DNA of 5,929 nucleotides. It comes from an uncultured Gemmatimonadota bacterium (GTDB lineage: Bacteria; Gemmatimonadota; Gemmatimonadetes; Gemmatimonadales; Gemmatimonadaceae). Shown here piece by piece: positions 1 to 5,285 of this stretch. The position numbers were made by a program, and so were the translations under genes. Each line of letters begins with the position of its first letter. Position 1 is the stretch's first letter. The notes beneath the pieces were generated by a model that was not told where the DNA came from, made no database searches, and saw only the letters and a program-made list of their open reading frames with translations. The stretch lies in the NCBI GenBank assembly GCA_946887155.1, contig CAMPKM010000197.1:1-5929 (forward strand). Reading direction: 5' to 3'.

Positions 1-432
1 GAGTACAGCCTTCAAAATTGACCCAGGGTTCTTCGCGCAACCCGTCGTTTTCGCGACCTCTGACAATTGCAGCTTCTTCTCTTCGAGCGTCTGCATCCCG
101 AGGCTTGGGCTACAGACCAGTATGTACGGCACGCGAAGGGTGGACGCCGGGTTCTGGGGATTTAGTTCCTCACAATCGCCCATGATGTAGAACACATCGC
201 GAGCGGACTCCATTATGGCCTGGTCGACCTTGAAGTCCCTGTTATCGGCGAGTTCGATGAAGAGCGCATCTTCCGGGCGAACAATCGCTGGTTTCTTCAC
301 GCACTGTTGAGCGTGCGTATCGGCCGGCATCGCCATGGCCGCCAGAACGGCAATCACGGCACTGAGCGTGGCACGCTGCATCGCTGGCTTGATCCGCCTG
401 CGGAGTCCCGATCGCAAGTGAATCGTCCACAT
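1..432 (-). CDS. Secreted protein of unknown family (N-terminal part, runs off left edge)
   Basis: From the ATG at 432-430 the minus strand stays open for 144 codons to the first base of the window, so the C-terminus is missing. The N-terminus is a classical signal peptide: basic residues 7-20 (RSGLRRRIKPAMQR), a hydrophobic core at about 21-37, and a likely signal peptidase I site after THA at 39-41. The mature part starts QQCVKKP and has four cysteines at 44, 87, 107 and 132, which would suit one or two disulfides outside the cytoplasm. I do not recognise a domain. A G-rich stretch (GGGGGGA) lies about 6 nt before this ATG and may act as ribosome binding site; an in-frame ATG at codon 18 (381) would also keep most of the signal peptide. 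The gene is divergent from the SMP-30-like lipoprotein gene. I am sure it is a secreted coding region; its function is unknown. Confidence 0.72.
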   Translation of the reverse strand, partial: MWTIHLRSGLRRRIKPAMQRATLSAVIAVLAAMAMPADTHAQQCVKKPAIVRPEDALFIELADNRDFKVDQAIMESARDVFYIMGDCEELNPQNPASTLRVPYILVCSPSLGMQTLEEKKLQLSEVAKTTGCAKNPGSILKAVL

Positions 433-642
433 CGTCGTCCCCCCGATGCGGAAAAGCTACGTGCCTCCGGTTCTCGTGCCAGATGAAACGAACGCCGCGG
501 TGCTGGGATGCCACCCGGACGGGGGGGATCGCCGCCATGTTCCGCAGCCGCGAATCGTCTGGTCACGTCCAGCGGTGGCTCGTCACGGTGCCGTTGCCCG
601 ATGGCGGAATAGCACCGACACTCACGCGACCCTTTTGTGAGC

Positions 643-1578
643 ATGGCGATGCTTCGTACCACGGTAGCTTTGGTTTCCGCGATCCTCATTTCTGCGTGTG
701 TGCGCGATGAAGCGCCGGCTACGACACAGGAGCCGGAGCTGGTCGCGACCGTGTCCGGATTCGAGACGCCGGAGTCGGTGCGATGGGATGCCGCACGCAA
801 TGTGTTCTACGTCTCGAACGTCACCGGCAACCCAGGGCAGAAGGATGGCAACGGCTACATCAGCCGGGTTCGATCGGACGGGACGATCGATTCGCTGCGG
901 TTCATTGCCGGTGGGCGGAATGGCGTGACGCTGCATTCCCCCAAGGGAATGTTCCTGCAGGGTGATACGCTCTGGGTAACCGACATCGATGCCGTGCGGG
1001 CATTCGACGTGACCGCGGGCGCCCCACTGGTATCGGTCGACCTGTCGCGAGACGGCGCGATCTTTCTCAACGACATCACGCGGGCCCCCGATGGCACCAT
1101 GTACGTCTCGGATACGCGGTTCGTGTTTGGCGATTCCGGGGTGACGCACCAGAGTCCGGACCGCGTCTACCGCATCGCCGCGGACCGAGCGGTGTCGATT
1201 GCCGTTGAAGGCGACACACTCGGCATGCCTAACGGCGTTTTCTGGGACGACGAAGGCCAGCGGCTCATCATCGCCGCGCTGGGTCCGCCGAGGATTTTCG
1301 AATGGCAGCCCGGCGGCGGCGATCCCCGGTTGATTGCAGCAGGCCCGGGCGGTTACGACGGCGTCGAGTCGGCAGGTGGCGGCCGGTTCCTGCTGTCGGC
1401 GCAGGACGATTCGTCGCTGAGCATACTCAAGAATGGAACGGTTACGAAGGTCGTGGGTGGCATCCCGTCGCCGGGGGACATCGGCTGGGATCCGCGACAG
1501 CGCCTCGTGTTCGTTCCGCTATTGAATGCCAATGAGGTCCGCATCTTCCGGCTCCCCGAGGAGCTCCAGGAGATGTAA
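643..1578 (+). CDS. SMP-30/gluconolactonase-like beta-propeller lipoprotein
   Basis: The 311-residue product begins with a lipoprotein signal peptide. Its hydrophobic core (about 5-18) ends in the lipobox ISAC, so Cys19 should be lipidated and the protein anchored on the periplasmic side of a membrane. The rest reads as a six-bladed propeller of the SMP-30/gluconolactonase/LRE group, with repeated strands such as NVFYVSN, TLWVTD, TMYVSD and RLIIAA. Residues at the places of the family's divalent metal ligands are visible: Glu44 (TPESVRW), Asn143 (FLNDI), Asn197 (MPNGVFW) and Asp239 (YDGVES). Known members hydrolyse sugar lactones or other esters; the substrate here cannot be told. The start is uncertain: GTG 637, ATG 643 and ATG 649 are in frame, all keep the signal peptide, and none has a good Shine-Dalgarno. 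The length fits a single complete domain. No operon partner is evident. Confidence 0.85.
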   Translation: MAMLRTTVALVSAILISACVRDEAPATTQEPELVATVSGFETPESVRWDAARNVFYVSNVTGNPGQKDGNGYISRVRSDGTIDSLRFIAGGRNGVTLHSPKGMFLQGDTLWVTDIDAVRAFDVTAGAPLVSVDLSRDGAIFLNDITRAPDGTMYVSDTRFVFGDSGVTHQSPDRVYRIAADRAVSIAVEGDTLGMPNGVFWDDEGQRLIIAALGPPRIFEWQPGGGDPRLIAAGPGGYDGVESAGGGRFLLSAQDDSSLSILKNGTVTKVVGGIPSPGDIGWDPRQRLVFVPLLNANEVRIFRLPEELQEM

Positions 1579-1598
1579 GCACTTAGCAGTCTAGTGCT
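1578..1598 (+). terminator. Hairpin right after the SMP-30-like gene (possible terminator)
   Basis: Starting at the stop codon, GCACT (1579-1583) pairs with AGTGC (1593-1597). The stem can extend inward by AG/CT around one bulged T, leaving the tetraloop CAGT. There is no T-tract after it, so intrinsic termination is only possible, not shown. A second small stem, CTCGGC/GCCGAG, follows at 1652-1669. Confidence 0.3.
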
Positions 1599-1771
1599 CT
1601 CGCGGTCGCGAAGTCATTTCGATGCACTGACGCGTCGTAGATCCCACTGGACTCGGCGACAGTGCCGAGCGTAAGGTTCGGCATGCGAGGAATTGATGGG
1701 ATGTGCGTTGAGGCGGTACCGCTCACCTCCACGATGTTCGGTACGTTGGGGCGAGTTCAGCCCCTCGATTC

Positions 1772-2188
1772 ATGTCAATCTCTCCAAAACTGCCCCGACA
1801 CTTACGCACTACCCTTGGCCAGGAAGCTGGGGGCGAACTCGTGACTATCCTCGACGAGATCCGCGCCGATAACGCTCGCGGTCAGGCAAGGTTCGACGAG
1901 TTTGCGCGTGACGTGCTGGCCAGGTTTGATGGTATCGACAATCGCTTTGACGGCGTCGACCGCCGTCTGGATGGCATCGACCGCCGCCTGGACGATGTCG
2001 ATCGCCGCTTCGTTGATGTCGATCGCCGATTCGTTGATATGGATCGCCAGTTCGAACGGAGTGACGATCGATTTGCCGCCGTCATGGAGAAGGTGGGCGA
2101 CGTTCAGTCCAACCTCATGAAGTGGTCGTTCATGTTCTGGTGTGGCGCGGTCGCCGCCATAGCTGCTCTGGCAGGAATCCTCAAATAG
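1772..2188 (+). CDS. Coiled-coil protein with C-terminal transmembrane anchor
   Basis: The 138-residue product has three parts. Residues 6-30 (KLPRHLRTTLGQEAGGELV and on) resemble the short 'L...LGEEAA..L...L' N-terminus of small phage-like or CCDC90/DUF1640-like and LA_3696-type coiled-coil proteins. Residues 51-106 are eight heptads of the form R-[F/L]-x-x-[I/V/M]-D-[R/N]. Phe/Leu and Ile/Val/Met fall at a and d positions, with charged Asp/Arg elsewhere, as expected for a parallel oligomeric coiled coil. Residues 118-137 (KWSFMFWCGAVAAIAALAG) are a membrane helix ending one residue before the C-terminus, so the coil probably faces the cytoplasm on a tail anchor. The function of such proteins is not established; the layout also resembles Borrelia Bdr proteins. 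A GTG at codon 24 has a better G-rich upstream stretch, but it would drop the family-like N-terminus. The gene stands alone between two hairpin-bearing gaps. Confidence 0.78.
   Translation: MSISPKLPRHLRTTLGQEAGGELVTILDEIRADNARGQARFDEFARDVLARFDGIDNRFDGVDRRLDGIDRRLDDVDRRFVDVDRRFVDMDRQFERSDDRFAAVMEKVGDVQSNLMKWSFMFWCGAVAAIAALAGILK
1922..2068 (+). repeat. Seven tandem 21-bp units encoding coiled-coil heptads
   Basis: Seven consecutive 21-bp units, inside the coiled-coil gene, encode RFDGIDN, RFDGVDR, RLDGIDR, RLDDVDR, RFVDVDR, RFVDMDR and QFERSDD. The DNA is also conserved: the core GTCGATCGCCG or GTCGACCGCCG recurs at the unit ends, and units 4-6 are nearly identical around GATGTCGATCGCC. An eighth, more diverged heptad (RFAAVME) follows to 2089. 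Units in exact register with the protein heptad suggest growth by duplication of whole heptads, so copy number may vary between strains. Confidence 0.8.
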
Positions 2189-2194
2189 AAGTCC

Positions 2195-2215
2195 GGGCGG
2201 GTTAATGGCCCGCCC
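2195..2215 (+). terminator. GC-rich hairpin 6 nt after the coiled-coil gene
   Basis: GGGCGGG (2195-2201) pairs perfectly with CCCGCCC (2209-2215) across the 7-nt loop TTAATGG. It sits just after the stop codon at 2188, where a terminator is expected. It lacks a T-tract, so it may be an RNA-stabilising 3' stem or a weak terminator. Confidence 0.45.
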
Positions 2216-2272
2216 TCGAACGGTCTGGCAAAAGACAGGAGGCGACGCAACTCTGGTCCGGATACGTCGGAA

Positions 2273-2294
2273 GCCAAGGTCGCGCAACCTTGGC
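2273..2294 (-). terminator. Hairpin downstream of the DinB lipoprotein gene
   Basis: The 8-bp arms GCCAAGGT (2273-2280) and ACCTTGGC (2287-2294) are perfectly complementary around a 6-nt loop. On the minus strand the hairpin lies about 32 nt past the stop at 2327, so it could end DinB transcription, although only two T residues follow. With the hairpin at 2195-2215 it fills the gap between two convergent genes. Confidence 0.4.
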
Positions 2295-2326
2295 GTCCTT
2301 GGCGGTGAAAGAACTCATCAACTCAA

Positions 2327-2905
2327 TCAGCTCCAGGGCGGCTTCACACCATTCGTTCGCGCGTACGCGATGAGCTGGCCGAGGTGTTCGTGGATGTGCG
2401 TCACGGTGAGGATCCAGCCGGACTGACCCGTGAACGGCTGACCGAACATCGTCACCGGTGCAGACATGCTCGTCGGCGTTGCGCTTCCAAGTGACTGCTT
2501 GAGGAATGCAAACGAACGCCGGAGCTCCGCCACCACGGAATCCTTAGACAGCTCCCGATTCTCATACGCGACACCGGTCTCGTAATCCGCGGTCAGGCCA
2601 ACGGCGGGATCGGGGGGAAAGCCAAGCATGGCCGGGAGGACGTAGTTGTCGGCGGCGATGTGCAGCAGCACCCGGCGCACCGTTCGCGCGCTGTCTGGCT
2701 GCCAGTTGTACTTGTTCTCCGGCATCGCGCCAGCCAGGTCGACGACTTTCGTCTCCAGGCCTTCGATATCCTTGAGCAGGTCGGCGGCAACCATACTGGC
2801 GCCAGCCGTCGACGATTCGGCGGTTGCCGGTGGCGACGCATCCTGCGCCTTGCACGCCAGAACGGCGACGACGGCCAGCAATGAAAAGCGATTTACGAGG
2901 GACAT
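2327..2905 (-). CDS. DinB-fold lipoprotein (putative metal-dependent hydrolase/transferase fold)
   Basis: The 192-residue product starts with a lipoprotein signal (MSLVNRFSLLAVVAVLAC). The lipobox VLAC gives lipidated Cys18, and an Ala/Ser/Thr/Pro-rich linker follows to about residue 38. The rest is a DinB four-helix fold. Helix 2 carries LLHIAADNY with His82, and a late helix carries His170-x3-His174 followed by LGQ; together these are the family's metal-binding His triad. Characterised DinB/YfiT relatives include thiol-dependent transferases and hydrolases, but no substrate can be assigned, and placement outside the cytoplasm is unlike those thiol enzymes. The ATG at 2905 is chosen because it gives a clean signal peptide; a GTG at 2995 would add 30 Arg-rich residues before it. 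A promoter-like pair further upstream also fits the shorter form. The gene is divergent from the MFS gene. Confidence 0.85.
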   Translation of the reverse strand: MSLVNRFSLLAVVAVLACKAQDASPPATAESSTAGASMVAADLLKDIEGLETKVVDLAGAMPENKYNWQPDSARTVRRVLLHIAADNYVLPAMLGFPPDPAVGLTADYETGVAYENRELSKDSVVAELRRSFAFLKQSLGSATPTSMSAPVTMFGQPFTGQSGWILTVTHIHEHLGQLIAYARTNGVKPPWS

Positions 2906-2924
2906 GGACAGGGGGGTGAGGGAC

Positions 2925-2943
2925 CTCGCGGCATCGCCGCGAG
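2925..2943 (-). promoter_or_regulatory. Strong 5' leader hairpin of the DinB lipoprotein gene
   Basis: CTCGCGGC (2925-2932) and GCCGCGAG (2936-2943) form a perfect 8-bp stem with a 3-nt loop, 20 nt upstream of the ATG at 2905. If transcription starts near 2945, the mRNA would begin almost directly with this stem, which could protect the 5' end or affect translation. The same DNA could also be a protein-binding palindrome in the divergent gap. Confidence 0.5.
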
Positions 2944-2951
2944 CGGACACG

Positions 2952-2980
2952 AATCTACGTCCTTCATTTCTCCCCGTCGA
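2952..2980 (-). promoter_or_regulatory. Possible sigma-70-type promoter for the DinB lipoprotein gene
   Basis: On the minus strand TCGACG (plus 2975-2980) and TAGATT (plus 2952-2957) each match 4 of 6 bases of the -35 and -10 consensus, with an ideal 17-bp spacer. The predicted start near 2945 lies upstream of the ATG at 2905 and downstream of the GTG at 2995, so it supports the shorter protein. Matches of this quality occur by chance. Confidence 0.3.
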
Positions 2981-3039
2981 CCCGCGCCTTCTCACAGTCG
3001 ACGGCGGAAGTGCAGATTCAGGAGCGGTTCCCTGTCCAC

Positions 3040-3053
3040 TGCCGGTACCGGCA
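3040..3053. promoter_or_regulatory. 14-bp perfect palindrome upstream of the MFS gene (candidate operator)
   Basis: TGCCGGTACCGGCA is its own reverse complement and lies 22 bp before the ATG at 3076, in the gap shared with the divergent DinB lipoprotein gene. Position and symmetry suit a dimeric repressor site. No regulator gene is visible in the window. Confidence 0.35.
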
Positions 3054-3075
3054 AACCTTCACTCGCCAACCTCCC

Positions 3076-4281
3076 ATGGATTCCAGGGCACGCCACACGC
3101 TGCAACGGCTGGGCGCCGCTTACGCCCTGGCCTGGGCGTCGACATCCATGGCCGTCGGCCCGGGCTCGGCGGCGCTCGTACGGTTGAGCGGCAACCTTGG
3201 CTGGGCTGGCCTGTACGTGGCGCTGTTCAACGTGGGCGCTGCCGCCGGTGCGGCGTTAGGCGGCCGGGCGATGGACCGGTATGGTCGAAAGGGTCCGCTC
3301 ATGGCATCGTACGTCGTCGCCGCGGGTGGCTACGTCATTGCCGGAATCGGAGCCCAGGGGGGCATCCTTCCGCTCCTCGTGGCCGGCGCATTCATCCTGG
3401 CAGCCTGCTTCGGCACCGCGGGCCTGAGTCGGCTCGCGGCCGCCGAGATGTTTGCGCCCGAAGAACGTGGCCGCGGCGTGGCATGGGTCCAGATCGCGGC
3501 GATCTTCGGTGCCGTGGCCGGACCGCTGGTGCTGCTCCTCTCCGAGCCGCTTGGCAGGCTCATTGGCCGACCGCCGCTCGACCTCGTGTGGTTCCTGGCG
3601 CCGCCACTTCTCCTCATTGCGGCGGCATGCCTCGCCGGTGCCGCTGAACCCCGGTCATTCGTGCATGGGACGTCGGCCGCGTCGGTACCGGTCATGAACT
3701 CGTCAGGCGGATCGCCACACCTCGTCGTCGCCGCGACCGTTTCGCTGGCATCGAGCCAGGCATCGATGGCGGCGGTGATGGGCGTATCCGGGGCAGCGAT
3801 CGCTCACGCTGGTCATGGCGTGCCGGTATTGAGCACGGTCATGCTCGCGCACTTCGTTGGCATGTTCGCGTTGTCGCGGGTCGTCGGCCGTTTTGCGGAC
3901 CGCGTCGGCCGGCAGCAAACCATCCTGGTTGGACTCGCGCTCCTCGCGTCAGGCGGCGCCATCGTCGCGCTCGTCCCGGGCGCGACGGGCTTCGCCATCG
4001 GGCTCGCGCTGGTCGGCTTCGGCTGGAGCTTCGGGTTCATCGGGTCCACCGTGTTGCTGGCGGATGCTGCTCCGCCTGCTCGTCGGGCGCGGATTGTTGG
4101 GCGCGCCGACCTCACGGCGCAGTTGTCATCAGCCGCGATTGCCGTCAGCGGTGGGTGGTGGTTTGCCTCGCGTGGCGTGTCCGGCCTCGGCGTGCTGGCG
4201 ATCGCGGTGGCGATCCTCCCGATTGCGTTCTTCACCCGGTCATCGCGGTATCGCGTCGAGCCTGGTAAGGGAACGACGTGA
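3076..4281 (+). CDS. MFS transporter, 12 transmembrane segments
   Basis: The 401-residue product has the major facilitator layout: hydrophobic segments at roughly 11-34, 43-62, 74-92, 97-118, 136-156, 168-190, 214-240, 249-270, 281-300, 304-328, 340-362 and 366-387. The signature loop between TM2 and TM3 is present (GGRAMDRYGRKG, residues 62-73), and its counterpart in the second half is GRFADRVGRQ (271-280), marking the ancient duplication. TM5 contains GAVAGP, a partial match to the motif C of drug/proton antiporters, so efflux is possible, but no substrate can be named. The ATG at 3076 gives the usual short cytosolic N-terminus; an in-frame GTG at 3010 would add 22 residues without visible purpose and overrun the palindrome at 3040. 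Neither has a good Shine-Dalgarno. A cytoplasmic DinB-fold gene follows after 108 bp on the same strand and may be co-transcribed. Confidence 0.9.
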   Translation: MDSRARHTLQRLGAAYALAWASTSMAVGPGSAALVRLSGNLGWAGLYVALFNVGAAAGAALGGRAMDRYGRKGPLMASYVVAAGGYVIAGIGAQGGILPLLVAGAFILAACFGTAGLSRLAAAEMFAPEERGRGVAWVQIAAIFGAVAGPLVLLLSEPLGRLIGRPPLDLVWFLAPPLLLIAAACLAGAAEPRSFVHGTSAASVPVMNSSGGSPHLVVAATVSLASSQASMAAVMGVSGAAIAHAGHGVPVLSTVMLAHFVGMFALSRVVGRFADRVGRQQTILVGLALLASGGAIVALVPGATGFAIGLALVGFGWSFGFIGSTVLLADAAPPARRARIVGRADLTAQLSSAAIAVSGGWWFASRGVSGLGVLAIAVAILPIAFFTRSSRYRVEPGKGTT

Positions 4282-4389
4282 AGATCACGCTCGTCCGGCA
4301 GGTATGAACGCCACCTGTTGACGTCGAGTCACTGAGCAGGGCTGAAGATCCATTGCGTGTGACTTCATCGGCCGCTACTAATCGCGCTC

Positions 4390-4899
4390 ATGACGACTCC
4401 TATCGAGGTCTGGCTGCGCGGTCCCCTTCCGGGAATTGCGCCCATTCTTCAGCCGGCTGCGCACGCGATCCTGCAGGTCGGGGAGGATGTGCTGCCGCTC
4501 GTCGCCGACCTCACGAGCGACCAGCTCTGGGCGCGCCCGGGTGGCGTGGCGTCCATTGGATTTCATCTCAAGCATCTCCCCGGAAGCCTCGACCGTTTGC
4601 TGACATACGCGCGCGGGGAACAGCTTTCGCCGGAACAGTTGGCGTACCTGGCCGCCGAACGCACGATTCACGACACGCGCCCTCCACTCGAGTCGCTCGT
4701 TGGTGGTCTGTCGACGGGTGTCGATTCGGCGATCGAGTTTCTGCGAACGGTGAAAGAAGACTCGCTGCTCGACGCGCGCGAAGTCGGACGACTGAAGCGA
4801 CCATCCACGGCACTCGGCCTCATCTTTCACGCCGCCGAACATTCGTCCCGGCACGCCGGCCAGATCGTAACGCTCAACCGGATCGTGAGAGCGGCCTGA
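4390..4899 (+). CDS. DinB-fold protein, cytoplasmic
   Basis: The 169-residue product has no signal peptide and is the usual length for a single DinB-domain protein. The first half has GFHLKHLPGSLDRLLTYARG (residues 57-76), where His62 is the likely first metal ligand. The second half has HAAEHSSRHAGQ, giving His151-x3-His155 followed by AGQ, the typical second and third ligands. The His triad therefore looks intact. DinB-superfamily proteins bind a divalent metal and include thiol transferases and isomerases; the actual reaction here is unknown. It lies 108 bp after the MFS gene on the same strand. The ATG at 4390 has no Shine-Dalgarno. It is the second DinB-fold gene in the window, but it is not a close copy of the lipoprotein: the two share the metal-site pattern, not the surrounding sequence. 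Confidence 0.87.
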   Translation: MTTPIEVWLRGPLPGIAPILQPAAHAILQVGEDVLPLVADLTSDQLWARPGGVASIGFHLKHLPGSLDRLLTYARGEQLSPEQLAYLAAERTIHDTRPPLESLVGGLSTGVDSAIEFLRTVKEDSLLDAREVGRLKRPSTALGLIFHAAEHSSRHAGQIVTLNRIVRAA

Positions 4900-5011
4900 C
4901 CCGTCCATTTGCCGCATCGTAAGAGCACAGGCTGCACTGTCAGGATGACGAGGGGGCTCACCACGCCACGTATGTTCGGTCCGTTCAATCCATCCAGCCC
5001 TTCCCAACCGA

Positions 5012-5046
5012 GTATTACAGTATTACCGTATTACATTCAATGTAAT
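5012..5046. promoter_or_regulatory. Operator-like block before the mazEF-type module: three direct repeats plus a palindrome
   Basis: GTATTAC occurs three times with an exact 8-bp period (5012-5018, 5020-5026, 5028-5034). The last copy runs into the 17-bp palindrome ATTACATTCAATGTAAT (5030-5046), which is perfect around C5038. The block is AT-rich in GC-rich surroundings and ends 2 bp before the Shine-Dalgarno of the antitoxin gene. AbrB-fold antitoxins commonly repress their own operon through such sites, so this is most likely the autoregulatory operator. TATTAC matches 4 of 6 bases of a -10 box, so the operator may overlap the promoter; I found no convincing -35. Confidence 0.65.
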
Positions 5047-5048
5047 GC

Positions 5049-5057
5049 GGAGGAGAG
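5049..5057 (+). promoter_or_regulatory. Strong Shine-Dalgarno of the antitoxin gene
   Basis: GGAGGAGAG directly precedes the ATG at 5058, with GGAGG 4 nt away. It is the only strong ribosome binding site I see in the window and fixes this start. It fits the need for the antitoxin to be made in excess of the toxin. Confidence 0.8.
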
Positions 5058-5285
5058 ATGCCGGTGTCGACGCTGACCGCCAAATACCAGGCCACGATTC
5101 CCAGACAGGTTCGCGAAGCGCTCCAGGTGAGCGCGGGTGATCGGATCGAATTCCTGATCGACGCGCGCTACGGCGTGCGCGTGCGCCGAGCACCTCCGCG
5201 CGACGCTGACTTGCAGGCGCTGGAGGCAACCCTCGCGCCGGAGTGGGAATCGCCGGACGATGACGACGCGTATGCCGGTCTATGA
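5058..5285 (+). CDS. MazE-like antitoxin, SpoVT/AbrB fold
   Basis: The 75-residue product opens with a swapped-hairpin AbrB DNA-binding domain: STLTAKYQATIPRQVREAL, then GDRIEFLIDARYGVRVRR (residues 4-44). This matches the usual 'S.lT.KgQ.TIPk.iR..l....GD.i.f' pattern, with Tyr10 where Gly is common. The C-terminal third (about 50-75) is acidic, ending PEWESPDDDDAYAGL. This resembles the disordered toxin-binding tail of antitoxins of this type (EWDS.ED..AY..L). The protein should neutralise the adjacent MazF-type RNase and bind the repeat block upstream to repress both genes. The toxin gene starts inside its 3' end, so the two are translationally coupled. Small size, overlap, operator and tail together make the assignment firm; the exact target of the pair is not known. 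Confidence 0.93.
   Translation: MPVSTLTAKYQATIPRQVREALQVSAGDRIEFLIDARYGVRVRRAPPRDADLQALEATLAPEWESPDDDDAYAGL

Noticed and set aside
242..538. 98-codon minus-strand frame overlapping the left-edge gene
   Set aside because: It overlaps in another frame the open frame that carries a clear signal peptide; its His/Arg/Asp-rich composition is typical of a shadow frame.
622..1149. 175-codon minus-strand open frame
   Set aside because: It is antisense to the SMP-30-like lipoprotein gene and shows no domain or signal of its own.
1662..1844. 60-codon plus-strand open frame before and into the coiled-coil gene
   Set aside because: It has no Shine-Dalgarno and no recognisable motif, and overlaps the start of the better-supported gene in another frame.
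1802..2287. 161-codon open frame on the minus strand across the coiled-coil gene
   Set aside because: It is antisense to the 21-bp repeats, so its own apparent repeats (SAIDINEAAIDIV) follow from the sense strand. The plus-strand product has a coherent N-terminus, heptads and membrane helix.
3010..3075. N-terminal extension of the MFS protein from GTG 3010
   Set aside because: The 22 added residues are polar and unlike an MFS N-terminus, and the stretch contains the palindrome at 3040-3053; ATG 3076 gives a normal start.
2646..3647. 333-codon plus-strand open frame
   Set aside because: It runs antisense to the DinB lipoprotein and then out of frame through the MFS gene. Its second half is Arg/Gly/Pro-rich, as expected from an off-frame reading of GC-rich coding DNA.
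4353..4389. Possible leaderless promoter (TTGCGT, 17 bp, TACTAA) ending just before the second DinB ATG
   Set aside because: Each box matches only 3 of 6 consensus bases, so it is not distinguishable from chance.
4378..5007. 209-codon minus-strand open frame
   Set aside because: It is antisense to the complete cytoplasmic DinB gene, which has its metal-site motifs in place; no recognisable domain is seen in it.
5012..5046. CRISPR-like array, because of the evenly spaced repeats
   Set aside because: The units are 7-8 bp with 1-bp separation and no spacers; position before an AbrB-fold antitoxin explains them as an operator.
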